64,000 bases of DNA from Molossus alvarezi (Eukaryota > Chordata > Mammalia > Chiroptera > Molossidae), in assembly GCA_037176705.1 (NCBI GenBank), contig CM073886.1:6758001-6822000 (forward strand), written 5' to 3'. The translations under genes were made by a program, and so were the position numbers. Shown piece after piece: positions 45,685 to 56,535 of the stretch (position 1 is the stretch's first letter; each line of letters opens with the position of its first letter). The notes under the pieces were generated by a model. That model ran no database searches. It saw nothing but the letters and a program-made list of their open reading frames with translations, and was not told where the DNA came from.

Positions 45685-45840
45685 GTTTTAATTCGTGGCT
45701 CCTGTGTGACCTCAAGCATGTGACCTCACCTCTCTAAACTTTGTTTCCAAGCTTATAAAATGGGGACCATATTGGGACCTATCCACAGGGTTCTCGGGAG
45801 GATCGAAGGAGGATGACATTCAAACTACTTGGTACAGGGC
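45685..45840 (+). repeat. MIR fragment
   Basis: 'gtgtgacctcaagcatgtgacctcacctctctaaac', 'cttataaaatggggacc' and 'cagggttctcgggaggatcg' in MIR order. Confidence 0.7.
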
Positions 45841-45944
45841 GTGGGGAAGAGGAAACACCAGCCATAGTTTTTGGTGATGGTGTTGTTTATCCAAGTTGGA
45901 AGCACTTCAAAGAGACATCTCTAGCATTTGCCACTCGAATTTAA

Positions 45945-46430
45945 TTCCCAAACCATCTAAATGGTGCTTTTGTGCCAGACACTGTCATGGAATTGTCTTA
46001 ATAACCCTATCAGGAAGGCACTGTTTTTTCCTTCTGTCCTTTTTTTTTAACACACAACATAAAATTTACCATCTTAACCATTTTTAAGTGTACAGTTCAG
46101 TAGCATTAAATATATTCACCTCTTCGTACAACAGATCTCTAAAACCTTCTCATCTGGTAAAATTGAAACTCTGCCCACTGAATATCATCTCCCATTTCTA
46201 GGAAGGAAGTATTTTAACTGTTTCACAAGTCAAGAAACCAAGACTAGCTACATAATTCGCGGGGCTCAGGACAAAATGAAAATTATGAGAAATGCCAAGA
46301 CAGCAACAGCAGAGCATTCAACCAAGCATGCAGTCACACAGGGCCCATGAAACAGGCTTTATAGGAAACCAAGGACCAGAGAAGTTATTTTCCCAAGGTC
46401 ACACAGCAAATTTTGGAGCCTCAAAAAGTA
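45945..46430. repeat. MIR-like element interrupted by an antisense L1M piece
   Basis: 'gccagacactgtcatggaattgtcttaataaccctatcaggaagg' continues after 46203 as 'aggaaggaagtattttaactg' and 'ccaaggtcacacagc'. The insert at 46025-46200 ('acaacataaaatttaccatcttaacc', 'tgtacagttcagtagcatta') is an antisense old L1 3' region, with 'aggaagg' on both sides. Confidence 0.55.
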
Positions 46431-46736
46431 GATGACTTCCCTGACTTATAGTAAACTTCGGGCAGGCAGGGCTTATATTTGTTCACTGCTGATGGCCAGG
46501 CACACATCAGCACTCATGACATAGTTCGTATCTGGAAATGAATGAATACGTTGCATTCACTCGAAAGAGATGAGGCTGCTCTGACCTCTGTGCTTTGCCT
46601 CAGCTCTGTCACAGTACCATCCTCATTGCTGCTCCTCCTTCATAGTTACCTAGAGCCCTTGAATTCCAAGGGGAAGCCAGCGTGGTATGTCTGTCTAGTT
46701 AGAGCTTACCTGGTACGTTTATGAGGCTCACCTCTT

Positions 46737-46951
46737 TTTTTTTTTTTTTTTCCTTTATTGATTTTAGAAAGAGAGGGAGGGAGAGGAAGAGGGATAGAAA
46801 CAGCAATGAGAAAGAACATTGATTGGCTGCCTCCTGCATGCCTCCCACTGGGGATCGGGCCCACAACCTGGGCATGTGCCCTGACTGGGAATCAAACAGG
46901 CGACCTCTTGGTGCATAGGTTGATGCTCAACCACTGAGCTACACTGGCCAG
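46737..46951 (-). mobile_element. Ves SINE, type B
   Basis: Complete minus-strand copy. TSD atgaggctcacctctt (46721-46736) versus atgaggtccacctctt (46952-46967). Confidence 0.93.
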
Positions 46952-46969
46952 ATGAGGTCCACCTCTTAA

Positions 46970-47340
46970 AAATATTCCCGGTTTGAGTCTCAGTTGTAGA
47001 GTGTGGAGTGAAGTTGGAAGACCCTTGATGATGTGAAGTCACTGGTGGCATTGTCTGGCTCTAGGTCACCAGGAGTCTGACAGCCAAGTCCCTTCTCAGA
47101 TCTCAACACAAGAAAACCAGAACCGAATTATCAAAGTATAACTGAGCTTTACTTGTACTTAAGGCAGTAGATGCTGTAGAAGAGTTCAGGGAGCTGGCCT
47201 ACCTTTTGCTTCTCTAAGGGACTCATTCTTCTGTATAAATGTCTGTGACCTTCTTTGCCAACAGTGAGAAGAAACGAGAGGTGAAAACCAGTGGAGCAGT
47301 CACAATTCTGATCTCATGACCCGTCAGCATTGCTGTGTGT
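46970..47340. other. Unassigned intergenic sequence
   Basis: No gene or repeat recognised. Confidence 0.4.
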
Positions 47341-47349
47341 GTGGCTCCT

Positions 47350-48000
47350 TGTGACTTTAATTATTCTGTCTTTGTTTATTTTTAGTAAAATAATGAATAT
47401 CTGTGAACCCACCCAAAAACGAGACCATTACCAATAACTCACATTCCATCTCAGAGGTGATAATGATGCCGTATTTTTTATTTCCCCATCATTTTCTTTC
47501 AGATGCGTTAAATGTATTGTTGTTTTACTTGTTTTGAAATTTACATGAAGAATATTATACAATTTGTCATCCCCTGAGACTTGCTTTTTTGATTCAAGAA
47601 CAGCTACAAAGACCCCATCACCATGTTGTTGCATTAGCTGTATTTTACTTATTTTCACTGTTGTATAATATTCCACTGTTTGGAAAGACTATAATGTATT
47701 TATCTCTTCTCCCTTCATGGGCATATGAGTTGTTCCAGCTTTTCACCATTAAAAAGAGCTTCCATGAAATTCTTATACAAGTATATATGGGTTCAGTTTG
47801 GCCTTGGGCATATGACCAGGAGTGGAGTTACTGATTCATAGAGTATAAGAATACTTACATTTGCAAGAGAATGCCAAATTGTTTCCCAAATACTGTTCCA
47901 ATGTATATCCCACCAATGATCATAGGAGATCCCACTGATCCCCATCTCCCACACATGGGATTTTCAGACTTCTTCATTTTGCCATTTGAATGTATGTTGA
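47350..48000 (-). repeat. Old L1M 3' region, antisense
   Basis: 'ttcactgttgtataatattccactg', 'atgggcatatgagttgttccagcttttc', 'tgaccaggagtggagttactg' and 'gtatatcccaccaatgat' are standard antisense L1 ORF2-end phrases. Heavily decayed. Confidence 0.75.
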
Positions 48001-48004
48001 ATGA

Positions 48005-49310
48005 CTACATGAGTTAAAAGTGGAGCTCACATCAATTTTCAAAAACTCAATTCATAGGATGATTTAATCCATGACCTTTAGCTTTCAACAAATTGAATGT
48101 ACCTTAAAATGTTGCTAAGAAGACAAAACAAAGAGTTCAATGTAATGTTGCAAAAATCTTCTAAAAAAACAAAAACATCATCCCATCTGTTATAAAGCAC
48201 TATAAAATGTAATTTTAAAACATAGTTAAAAAACTTTTTAATATTCATAAAACATGTATAGCTTGCATCAAACCAAAGTACATATTTTATGCTTTTTTCT
48301 TTATTAATAATATATTTCACATTATAAGGCATAAACTGATCTTCACTTTATATTATACCCTATACATAAAAATTTCAAACAGAATAGAGTTTAATTTAAA
48401 ATCATGAAACCCATACATAAATTAGAAGGAAACATAAGTAAATAAATATCTAAGGTGGGTACTGAGTGGCTAGAAAGCACTTTTTTATAAGTTTATAGGT
48501 GAAGGAAAAAAGATTGATAATAAGATTATTAGTAAAAATGCAAAGCTTTCTGTAGGCTGCTATAAATAAAATAAATAAAATATGAAGATAATCAATCATC
48601 TGGGGAAGATGCATTGGTGACATAAGGGACATGCTTTCTGTGAACCTGGGCTGAGGCCAGACTTGGAATCTGGTGACGTCATGCTGCTGGGAGAGTGGCG
48701 GGATTGGATGAGGACTGTGCATGACAGCCTCGAACTTCCAGCCTGGGCAGCAGTGCCAGCTCCATGCAGCGGACAGGCAGAGAGCCTCTCGGGTCTCCCA
48801 GTACCACTCTTGGAAACAAGTCTTGGCACAAGGAAATAAGGTAGGGGCTCTGCTAAATGTATGTGTTTGCGGAGGTGTGAGGGCACAGTGGGTTTGAGGA
48901 TGACAAAGGTGTAAAATCTCAGGAAGTAGGAGATGCAGAATTGGTCCAGATGAGGAGCTTGGAAAGGGCTGCTTCATTTATTGTGGGTACGGGACAAGAG
49001 GCTCTCGAGGGCTTACGAAAATACTGGGTGGAGAGAGGCTAAGTAGCAGGGAGAACAGCTCCATGTTACTAAAAGAAACCTACAAAATTAAAAAATTTAA
49101 TGAAATGAACCAAATATAACATTTTGTCCATTAGCCAAACAACGTAATTAAATCTCATCCAAACTATATTTTATATGGGTTATGGGTGCATTTTGACTTG
49201 TTTGATGTGATGTGAAGTGAGGTCTCCATAAATAAGAGTGTCTGGGGTGAACAAAGCTTTGTAAAGGGCTCTTGACTGAGGTGAACAGTTGGACCAAATC
49301 ATAACACTGA
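48005..49310. other. Unassigned AT-rich intergenic sequence
   Basis: No SINE, LINE or gene recognised in 1.3 kb. Open minus frames 48450-48977 and 48596-48886 overlap each other and have no family signature. Confidence 0.4.
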
Positions 49311-49315
49311 CTACA

Positions 49316-49705
49316 GGTGACCATGGAACAACTTGGGTTTGAACTGCACAGGTCCACTTATAAACAGATTTTTTTTTTTTCCAGTAAATATACAGTCAGC
49401 CCTTGGGATCCCTTGGTTTTGAATCTACAGATTCAACCAAGCTCACACGGAAACAGTATTCTCTGTCCAAGGCTAGGCACCCAGGATGTGGAGGGCTGAT
49501 GTACGCATTGTGCTGTACCATTTTACATGAGGGGATTAAGTCCAGGATTTTGGTATTGGGAGTCTGAGACAAATCCCCCCATGGAAACTGAATGATGACA
49601 GTAATTAAGTTTTGGAGGAATCAAAAATTATATGGAGATTTTTTTACTGTATGGGGGTTAACATCCCTAGCCCCTGCATAGTTCAAGTGTCAAACTGTTA
49701 TTTTT
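49316..49705 (+). mobile_element. MER2-like Tigger (TcMar) non-autonomous transposon
   Basis: Left end 'gaccatggaacaacttgggtttgaactgcac' and right end 'gcccctgcatagttcaagtgtcaaactgtta' form degenerate terminal inverted repeats. The 'acaggtccacttataaacagatttt' and 'tggagatttttttactgtatgggg' phrases fit MER2. About 390 bp, no transposase. Confidence 0.75.
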
Positions 49706-50030
49706 TTCAAGGAGACATATTTTTTTGGCTGGGTCCTGATCCATTCTATCCTAAGGGCATGGCCTCCTTTGGTCTCATCAAGTTGATTAAATCAGCACTA
49801 ATTAGGTGTGAAGCTATTAGCTAAAGACATATATACTAAGGATATATACTAAGACAGTCCCTCATTTTCGTATCCTATTTTTCTATCATTAGATGTAATT
49901 TCCCCCTTTTTTCTCATATTCTTCAGGAAAAATATTTATTCTGAAGAGGACCCAAAAACTTCTGCTCAAGACTATGGTGTAGGTAAACATGGTATCACCT
50001 GCTCCCACAACCACATCAAAATTACAACTA

Positions 50031-50237
50031 GCCTGGCTGGTGTGGCTCACTGGTTGAGCTTCAACCCATGCACCAAGAGGTCGCTGGTTCAATTCCTGGT
50101 CAGGGCACATGCCCAGGTTGTGGGCCCGATCCCCAGTGGGGGCGTGCAGGAGGCAGTCAATCCATGTCTTCCTCATCATCGATGTTTCTATCTCTCTCCC
50201 TTTCCCTTCCTATCTCTCTAGAATAAATAAAGAAAAC
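50031..50237 (+). mobile_element. Ves SINE, type B
   Basis: Complete copy inside the L1 5' UTR. Imperfect duplication aaaattacaacta (50018-50030) and caaattacaaata (50237-50249). Confidence 0.92.
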
Positions 50238-51524
50238 AAATTACAAATAAACTACAGAACAACCATCATTCAAAACCTCCTGAAATCGAGCTGAATGAAA
50301 GTCCTACGACTACGGAATTAAAGAAGCCACATGGAGACTGGCTCCAGCACGGGGGAGGCAGCTTGAAAGGCACCAGAGACATATGGGGAAGAACTGAGCT
50401 GTTTGGCACTGGGGTGAGAGCTGGAGAGGTAGCTTTCTCTCGGACAGATGTGCTGGTGGAAGTTGTTGTTCCTTTGGTGAGCCCTTCCCTGAGGTGGCAG
50501 ATGGTCGCCATATCTGGGACTCCAGCAACCTGGCTCACACTGTTGCCCCACCTGGTGACTCCCTGAGGCCCCGCCCCACCCAACTTTCAGGCCCACCCAA
50601 GCTGTTTCCAGTGGCTTTACCACAGGAAGGGCCTGTCTTGGTTCCTATTTCAGATTTTCCTAAATTCTCTCAAAAAGACAGCATCTGGCCTCAGCGAGCT
50701 CCATACCTGTCACTAAGTGGCCCCAGGTTCAACACTGGGAACAGCCAGCCTTGGTTCACAACTTGGCTTTGCCTGGGCACTTCCAAGCCCTGCACAAGCA
50801 GCAGCCATCTGCAGATCACTTTGTAGCTAATGCCGGGTGGCCCCAGATAGAACACAGGCAGTGGCTGACCTTGCCCCAGAGCCAGCACACCCAGTGGACA
50901 GCTACAGACCATGGCAAAGCACCAATCATCTGCACAAGCGACACACTCAAGGGGTAGGCTCAGTGGATTCCAGAACCCTGATGAAGTACATCTTGCTCTG
51001 TGTGGTGGGTCCCTGCACAGCTGGTCCTCCAACATAGTCAGAGGTCAGTGGGCAGTGGGCACAGCCAGCCCTTGAAGCTGATCAGCCTGAGTAACTTCCT
51101 CCCATTGATGTGCCAAGAGCAATCAAGACTCGATTACAATGAAAGGGTGGACAGTCCACACAAGGGGTGCACCTCGAGGGCACAGCTGCGTGATCAGGGA
51201 AGCTGTCCCACCGCACCCTACAGGACACCTGCAACAATAGCCCACCCTACGAAGCCTAGGAGACATAGCAGCTCTACCTAATACATAGAAACAAACACAG
51301 GGAACCAGCCAAAATGAGGAGAGAAAGAAACATGTCCCACTGAAAGAAAAGAACAAAACTCCAGGAAAAGAACTAAATGAAATGGATATAAACAATCTAA
51401 CAGACACAGAGTTCAAAACACTGCTTATAAGGGTGCTCAATGAACTTAGTGAGGGCCTCAAAAGCATAAAAAAGGACCAGTCAGAAATGAAGGATGCACT
51501 AATTGAAATGAAGAATAATTTACA

Positions 51525-51772
51525 GCCCTGGCTGGTTTTGCTCAGTGGTTTGAGCGTCGGCCCGCAGACCAGAGAGTCCCAGGTTCAGTTCCCACTAAGG
51601 GCACATACCTTGGTTGCAGTATGTCCCCAGCCCCAGCTGGGGTCTTGTGGGTGGCAACCACTCAATGTGTCTCTCTCATATCGATGTTTCTCTCTCTCTC
51701 TTCCTTCCTCCTCCCTCCCATTCTATCTGAAAATAAATGCAAAAATGTCCTCGGGTAGGGATAAAGAAAAAT
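51525..51772 (+). mobile_element. Ves SINE, type A
   Basis: Complete copy. Duplication aagaataatttaca (51511-51524) versus aataataatttaca (51773-51786). Confidence 0.93.
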
Positions 51773-52014
51773 AATAATAATTTACAGAGAAGCCATAGTA
51801 GAGTAGGTAAAGCCAAGAAGCAAACCATCGATTTGGAATATTAGGAAGCAAAAAACACCCAATCAGAATAGCAAAACTAAAAAAGAGTCAGAAAACATGA
51901 GGATAGTGTAAGGAGTCTCTGGGACTTCAAGTGTGCCAACATTTGCATCATGGGGGTGCCAGAGGAGAAGACAGAAAGCAAGAAATTGAAAACCTATGTG
52001 AAAAAATAATGAGA

Positions 52015-52268
52015 GCCCTGGTCGGTTTGGCTCAGCGGTCAGAGTGTTGGCCCATGGACCAGAGAGTCCAGGTTTGGTTCCCACTAAGGGCACGTACCTC
52101 AGTTGCAGTTTATCCCCGGCCCCGGTTGGGGTCATGTGGGTGGCAACCACTCGATGTATCTCTTTCTCATCAATGTTTCTCTCTCTCTCTTTCTCCCTCT
52201 CTCCCTCCGGCTCTATCTGAAGATAAATGCCAAAAAAAAATGTCCTTGGGTAAGGATAAAAAAAATAA
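52015..52268 (+). mobile_element. Ves SINE, type A
   Basis: Complete copy. 'aaaaaataatga' at 52001-52012 and an AAT-expanded 'ataataatga' ending at 52280 form the duplication. Confidence 0.92.
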
Positions 52269-53069
52269 TAATAATAATGACAGAGAACTTCTCTAACTTG
52301 GTGAAGGAAACAGACATATAAGTTCAGGAAGCACGGAGAGTCCTAAACAAGATGAACCCCAAGAGGCCCACACCAAGACACATCATCATCAAAATGCAAA
52401 AGGTTCAAGACAAAAAAAAAAGAATCTTAAAAACAGCAAGAGAAAACAGTTACCTACAAGGGCGCTTCCATAAGACTGTCGGCTGATTCCTCAAAAGAAA
52501 CTTTGCAGGCCAGAAGGGAGTGGCAAGAAATATTCAGAGTGGTGAAAAGCAAGAACCTACAACCAAGATTACTCTACTGCAAAGCTATCATTTAGAATCG
52601 ATGGACATATAAAGTTTCCCAGACAAGAAAAAGCTAAGGAGTTCATCACCAAACCAGTATTATATGAAATGTTGATGGGTCTTCTTGAAGAAAAAGAAAA
52701 TCAAAAATATGAACAATAAAATGGCAATAAATACATATCATATCAATTGGATCTATAAATAATGAGCAAGCAGAACAGAAACAGACTTATACAGAGAACA
52801 ATTTGTTGGTTGCCAGATGGGGGAATGGGTGAAAAAGGTGAAGGGATTAAGAAGTACAAATTGCTTGTTAGACTGACAAACCTCAAAGGAAAGGGGGGAG
52901 GGGATGCTGAAAGAGATAAACCAAAGAACTTATATGTATAACCAATGGACACAGACAATAGTGTGAGGAAAGGCAAGAGGGTGGTGGGAGGAGGGAGGAG
53001 GGGGTCACTAGGGGATAAAGCAGGGACATCTGTAATACATTCAATAATAAAGATAAGTTTTAAAAATGG

Positions 53070-53430
53070 AGTTAGCCCTACGTCAGCAAAACAAAATTTA
53101 ATACCTAATATAATTGCATTTGCAGCTTCCTAATAATGTAACCTTTAGCCAGTCAACATGGTCCTAGTGAGATAATTGGGGTAATAGGCCCTTTCTGCTC
53201 CGCTTAGGAGGGCAACCTTCCTTTTCTACAGCCAGGTGGAGCTCCCCTCTGTTTGCTTTCACTAAAGCCACGTAGATCTTCAAAATGTACTCAATTTAAT
53301 TTTGACAATGTGAAAAGCACTGATGTTGACGTGTGGTTGAGTTGAATTGTATTGTCATCTCTGGGGCTTCCCTTGACCTGCCAAAATCTTATTGCCATGG
53401 TATCTCTATAGATCACTCACACACACAAAT
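53070..53430. other. Unassigned intergenic sequence
   Basis: No gene or repeat recognised. Confidence 0.4.
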
Positions 53431-53439
53431 GTAGTTATT

Positions 53440-53560
53440 CAACACATTTTTATTGAGTGCCTACTATGTTTAGGCAGTGTTCTTGGAGCTGGTGATACAA
53501 CATAAGCAAAAGAGACAAATCTCTAGTCTGAGGTGTGGGTGAGACAGAAAATTAAAAAGT
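53440..53560 (+). repeat. L2/MIR-class fragment
   Basis: 'tttttattgagtgcctactatgtttaggcagtgttcttggagctgg' is a typical dispersed ancient repeat. Confidence 0.55.
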
Positions 53561-53637
53561 AAGCATATACCATGTCAAATAATAATGAGTGCTTGGGAAA
53601 AAACAAGAGTAAGGTATAGAGAATGATAGCTGTCCTA

Positions 53638-53880
53638 TTTATTTATTTATAACATTTTATTATTTTTCCCATCACATTTATCTTCCACGTACCCTCATGC
53701 ACCTCCACCCTCCTCCCCTCCACAGTCACCACACTGTTTGTGTCCATGAGTTCTTTCTCCCTTTTTTTTTCTTTTTTGCTCAATCCCTTCACCCAACACC
53801 CTGCCATCACCACCAGAGCTGTCTGCCTGCTGTCCATCTATGAGTCTGTCTCTATTTTGCTTGTAGATAAGATAGCCTTA
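53638..53880 (-). repeat. L1 3'-UTR fragment, antisense
   Basis: Reverse complement of the G-rich L1 3' UTR type: C-rich 'cctccaccctcctcccctcc', 'tgtgtccatgagttctttc', 'ccatctatgagtctgtctctattttgc'. Confidence 0.7.
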
Positions 53881-53884
53881 GGAA

Positions 53885-54425
53885 TACTTTTCTGACAAGA
53901 TGATGATTTATTTAAACCAAGTTCAGAGGAAATTTGGAGTGAGCATTTAGGAAGTCCCTAGCAAACTTGGTCCTCTTTTGGCTGTGTAATCTTGTTCTCA
54001 GTGACTGACTCAGCAAGGATGAGGAAAATGCATTGTAAATGATAGTGAATGTTACAGTTTACGAATGCAATTTTATTATATTATGAATTTTATAACATCC
54101 CCATACTCCATGGAAAAAATATTCCAATCCACTGAGGGGATTCTTGGCATAGTTCCCGGCTTTTATAATTAGGAATGAGATTTCAGACCTGCCACTGAGC
54201 AGGCATTGCCCTGATTGTGGGAATTCAGAAAGTTCATGATTGCTAGCTTCAGTTCCCTCATCTCTAAATTAGAGATAATGGTAGTGCTGACCACTTGGGT
54301 TTTTTTGTTGATGTTAAACTGACATTGATTGAACCACATTATTGACACACACTGAACCATGTGCTGGGCATGCTCCTAAACAATGGAAATCTATTCATTT
54401 ATTTAATCCATACCAACTCAGTAAA
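53885..54425. other. Unassigned intergenic sequence
   Basis: A weak MIR-like phrase near 54240-54290 ('cttcagttccctcatctctaaattagagataatgg'). No gene recognised. Confidence 0.4.
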
Positions 54426-54437
54426 CCAAGTACTACT

Positions 54438-54660
54438 TTTTTTGAATCTTCACCCGAGAATATGTTTTTATTGATCTTTTTAGAGAGAGGGGAAGGGAGA
54501 GAGACACAAAGACAGAGAAACACAGATCGGCTGCCTCCCATACATGAACCGACCGTGGATGGAACCCAAATCCTAGGTAGGCTCTGTGACCAAGAATCAA
54601 AACCACAACCTTTTGGTGTATGGGATGACATTCCAACCAACTGAGCCATCTGGCCAGGGC
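54438..54660 (-). mobile_element. Ves SINE, mixed/diverged (type B-like)
   Basis: Minus-strand copy with 'gccctggccagatggctcag' head. A 'ccaagtac' phrase flanks both ends. Confidence 0.85.
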
Positions 54661-54671
54661 CAAGTACCTTT

Positions 54672-54893
54672 TTTTTTCTTTTTTTTTTTTCCTTTACTGA
54701 TTTTAGAGAGAGATGAAGGGAGAGGGAGAGAGAGACAGAAACATTGATAAGAGAGAACATCGATTGGCTACCTCTTGCATGTCCCCCACTGGGGATTTGG
54801 CCCACAATCTGGGCATGTGCCCTGACCAGGAATCAAATTGGAGATCTCTTGGTGCATGGGTCAATGCTCAACTGCTGAGCCACACCGGCAGGG
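54672..54893 (-). mobile_element. Ves SINE, type B
   Basis: Complete minus-strand copy directly right of the previous SINE. Flanks 'aagtacctttttt' and 'acgtaccattttta'. Confidence 0.9.
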
Positions 54894-54899
54894 CCCACG

Positions 54900-55075
54900 T
54901 ACCATTTTTAATGGAATTTTTTAGAAATTAAATATATCGGCATGACAGTGGTTAATAACATTAAATCAGTTTCAAGGGTACAAACAATGCATCTGTATCT
55001 TGCATTGTTTGCTCACCACCCAAAATATATGGTGATGCAAAGAGACTAGAATATAACAGCACTTTCCAGCCAATA
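54900..55075. repeat. Old L1-like antisense piece
   Basis: 'cggcatgacagtggttaataac', 'cagtttcaagggtacaaac' and 'gctcaccacccaaaatat' resemble a common antisense L1M phrase series. Weak. Confidence 0.4.
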
Positions 55076-55079
55076 AAAC

Positions 55080-55887
55080 TGTGGTAGGCAGTTAGACTCA
55101 TATGATCAGAGAAAGGACAATGGGCCAGGTACAGATCACCAGGGCAGAAAACACCAGGTGTCTAGCAATGGAGAGAACTGTGAAAACAAGGACCTCGCCC
55201 CCTGGGGAACCTTCCCTACCCTAGCATATGCTGGCCATGTGGCTCAGGCCCTCCCCTGACCTTTCCTCCAGTGGCATTTTGCTAGTCATGTGGTAGAACC
55301 CCTTGGAGAAGGAACAAGGGGACAAAGAATGGCCTCATGCGACTCCCACACTCCCGCAGGGGCCCTTGCATGACCACAAAGTAGCAAAACCAGACAGTGA
55401 TGCCATGGCTGACCTCAGGACCAACTGCTATGACTAAGGATCCCCTGCCCTGGCGCCAACCAATCAGTTGAGACCAGACCCTGAAAGGACACACCTGAAA
55501 AGCTGATGAATATTCTATTGATATCCTTCCCTGGGAGTTCCAAAATTCTCCACTGTTAAGCTCTTAGGGTGGAGGACCCAGTGCCACTTCTCTCCGAGGA
55601 GCATGCCTGAGCCTTTCTTATCCCCCTGTGCCTCCCTCCCCCCCAGAGTGTCGCCTTTACCGGTTTCTCTCCTAAGCTCCATAGGCCCTTCCTGTTTCTG
55701 TCCCTTGTTTCCTGAGCCCATTTCTTCTACAGCTCACTTCTTCTACCTCTGTGGCTTTCTAAATAAACTTTCTCTTATGGTCTTGGCTGTGAAGTCTTTC
55801 CTAGCCAGAACTCAAGTACCAGAGTTGCTGAATCAAGGTCAGGTCTGACTCTACCAGTCTAACACCTGGTGCCCTTCTCCCAGCCAA
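55080..55887 (+). mobile_element. Probable solo LTR (class I-like), + strand
   Basis: An ~800-bp block starting TGTGGTAGGCAG, with CCAATCAG near 55460, a CT-rich R/U5-like part, an AATAAA signal near 55762 ('tctaaataaactttctc') and an end in 'taacacctggtgcccttctcccagcca'. This is the usual gammaretroviral LTR layout. I could not settle the exact ends or a duplication. No internal retroviral genes adjoin it. Confidence 0.55.
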
Positions 55888-55889
55888 CA

Positions 55890-56265
55890 AAATCCGGCAC
55901 TGAGTTAAATCTGCGAGTCCCACGGTTAGTGTTCCAACCTGACAACGTGGCTCCACAACCGCTGGGCCCTGCGCCTGGCACATAGTAAGATTCAATAGAC
56001 CTTCATAGTAGTTGTTGTCAGTTCTATCCCGGGGCTGCTCCATAGTCTCCGCTTAGAAGATCTTAGGATAGCGAGTCTGTTGCAGGGGGAAGTTTGGGGC
56101 TGCTTGCATAGCAACCATAAAGTTTACTTAAATTGGGGGGCTGAGAGGAGTTGGGGATTGTGGGCAAAGGAAGTTACCCAGCCACCCGTCGGCAACCCCG
56201 CTTTGTGGTGCAAACCAGCCGGGCAGTCGCTGCTGAAATCGGAGCTCCCCTCCCAGAACCGCCCC
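55890..56265. promoter_or_regulatory. Upstream region of RBBP6 promoter
   Basis: Unique sequence between the LTR and the CpG island, with rising GC. Contains 'gcttgcatagcaacc' (weakly X-box-like) at about 56104-56118. No gene. Confidence 0.35.
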
Positions 56266-56269
56266 ATGA

Positions 56270-56535
56270 GTCGGTCCTATTTGCAGTCTCCCCTCTCTCT
56301 GCAGTCCTATTTGCAGTCATCCCCTCTCGGTAGATGGTTTCTCCCGACCCCCAGGCGGCTGGTTCCGGTTCCGGGCTCCGGCGTCACAAAGCGCGGGGTC
56401 ACGTGGGCAGAGTGCGCTTTGTGACGTCCAGAGCCCCGCCCCTCGGGCCGCCGACGCGCGCACGCCGGCTCCGCCCGCAAGCGCCGCCCGTGCAATCCCT
56501 GCTTAAGAGACCCCGGAGTGGGCGCTCGCCTGCAG
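56270..56535 (+). promoter_or_regulatory. RBBP6: RBBP6 CpG-island promoter
   Basis: CpG content rises sharply from about 56330. Visible elements: a 30-bp tandem duplication carrying ATTTGCAG (56274-56330), a palindrome with TGACG/CGTCA half-sites (56382-56426) around an E-box CACGTG (56399-56404), GC-box-like 'ccccgcccctc' near 56435, and 'gcttaagaga' near 56501, which may be a weak TATA-like site. The start of transcription is inferred to lie near 56530-56560. No experimental support is available in the sequence. Confidence 0.7.

Larger units (their letters stand above)
51315..52715 (+). pseudogene. ORF1 relic of the half-L1, broken by two SINEs
   Basis: L1 ORF1 signatures: a heptad-rich stretch before 51524 (EGLKSIKKDQSEMKDALIEM) and, after 52280, an RRM/CTD part ('aggcccacaccaagacacatcatc', 'gcaggccagaagggagtggcaagaaa', 'ctactgcaaagctatcattt'). 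Frameshifts and stops are frequent. SINEs at 51525-51772 and 52015-52268 split it. Confidence 0.75.
49955..53065 (+). mobile_element. L1-derived element lacking most of ORF2 (half-L1/HAL1-like)
   Basis: Begins with an L1 5' UTR ('gtaggtaaacatggtatcacc', 'acaaccacatcaaaattacaac', 'aaatcgagctgaatgaaagtcc') through 51315, then an ORF1 relic (51315-52715), then about 30 nt matching the start of ORF2 ('aatggcaataaatacatatcatatcaatt', near 52720-52750). It then jumps directly to L1 3'-UTR sequence ('agcaagcagaacagaaacagac', 'ggtgaaaaaggtgaagggattaag') and a second 3'-end block ending at 53065. Three SINEs interrupt it. ORF1 followed by a 3' end without ORF2 is the HAL1 layout; a deletion in an ordinary L1 is the alternative. 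Clear TSDs were not found. Confidence 0.65.
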
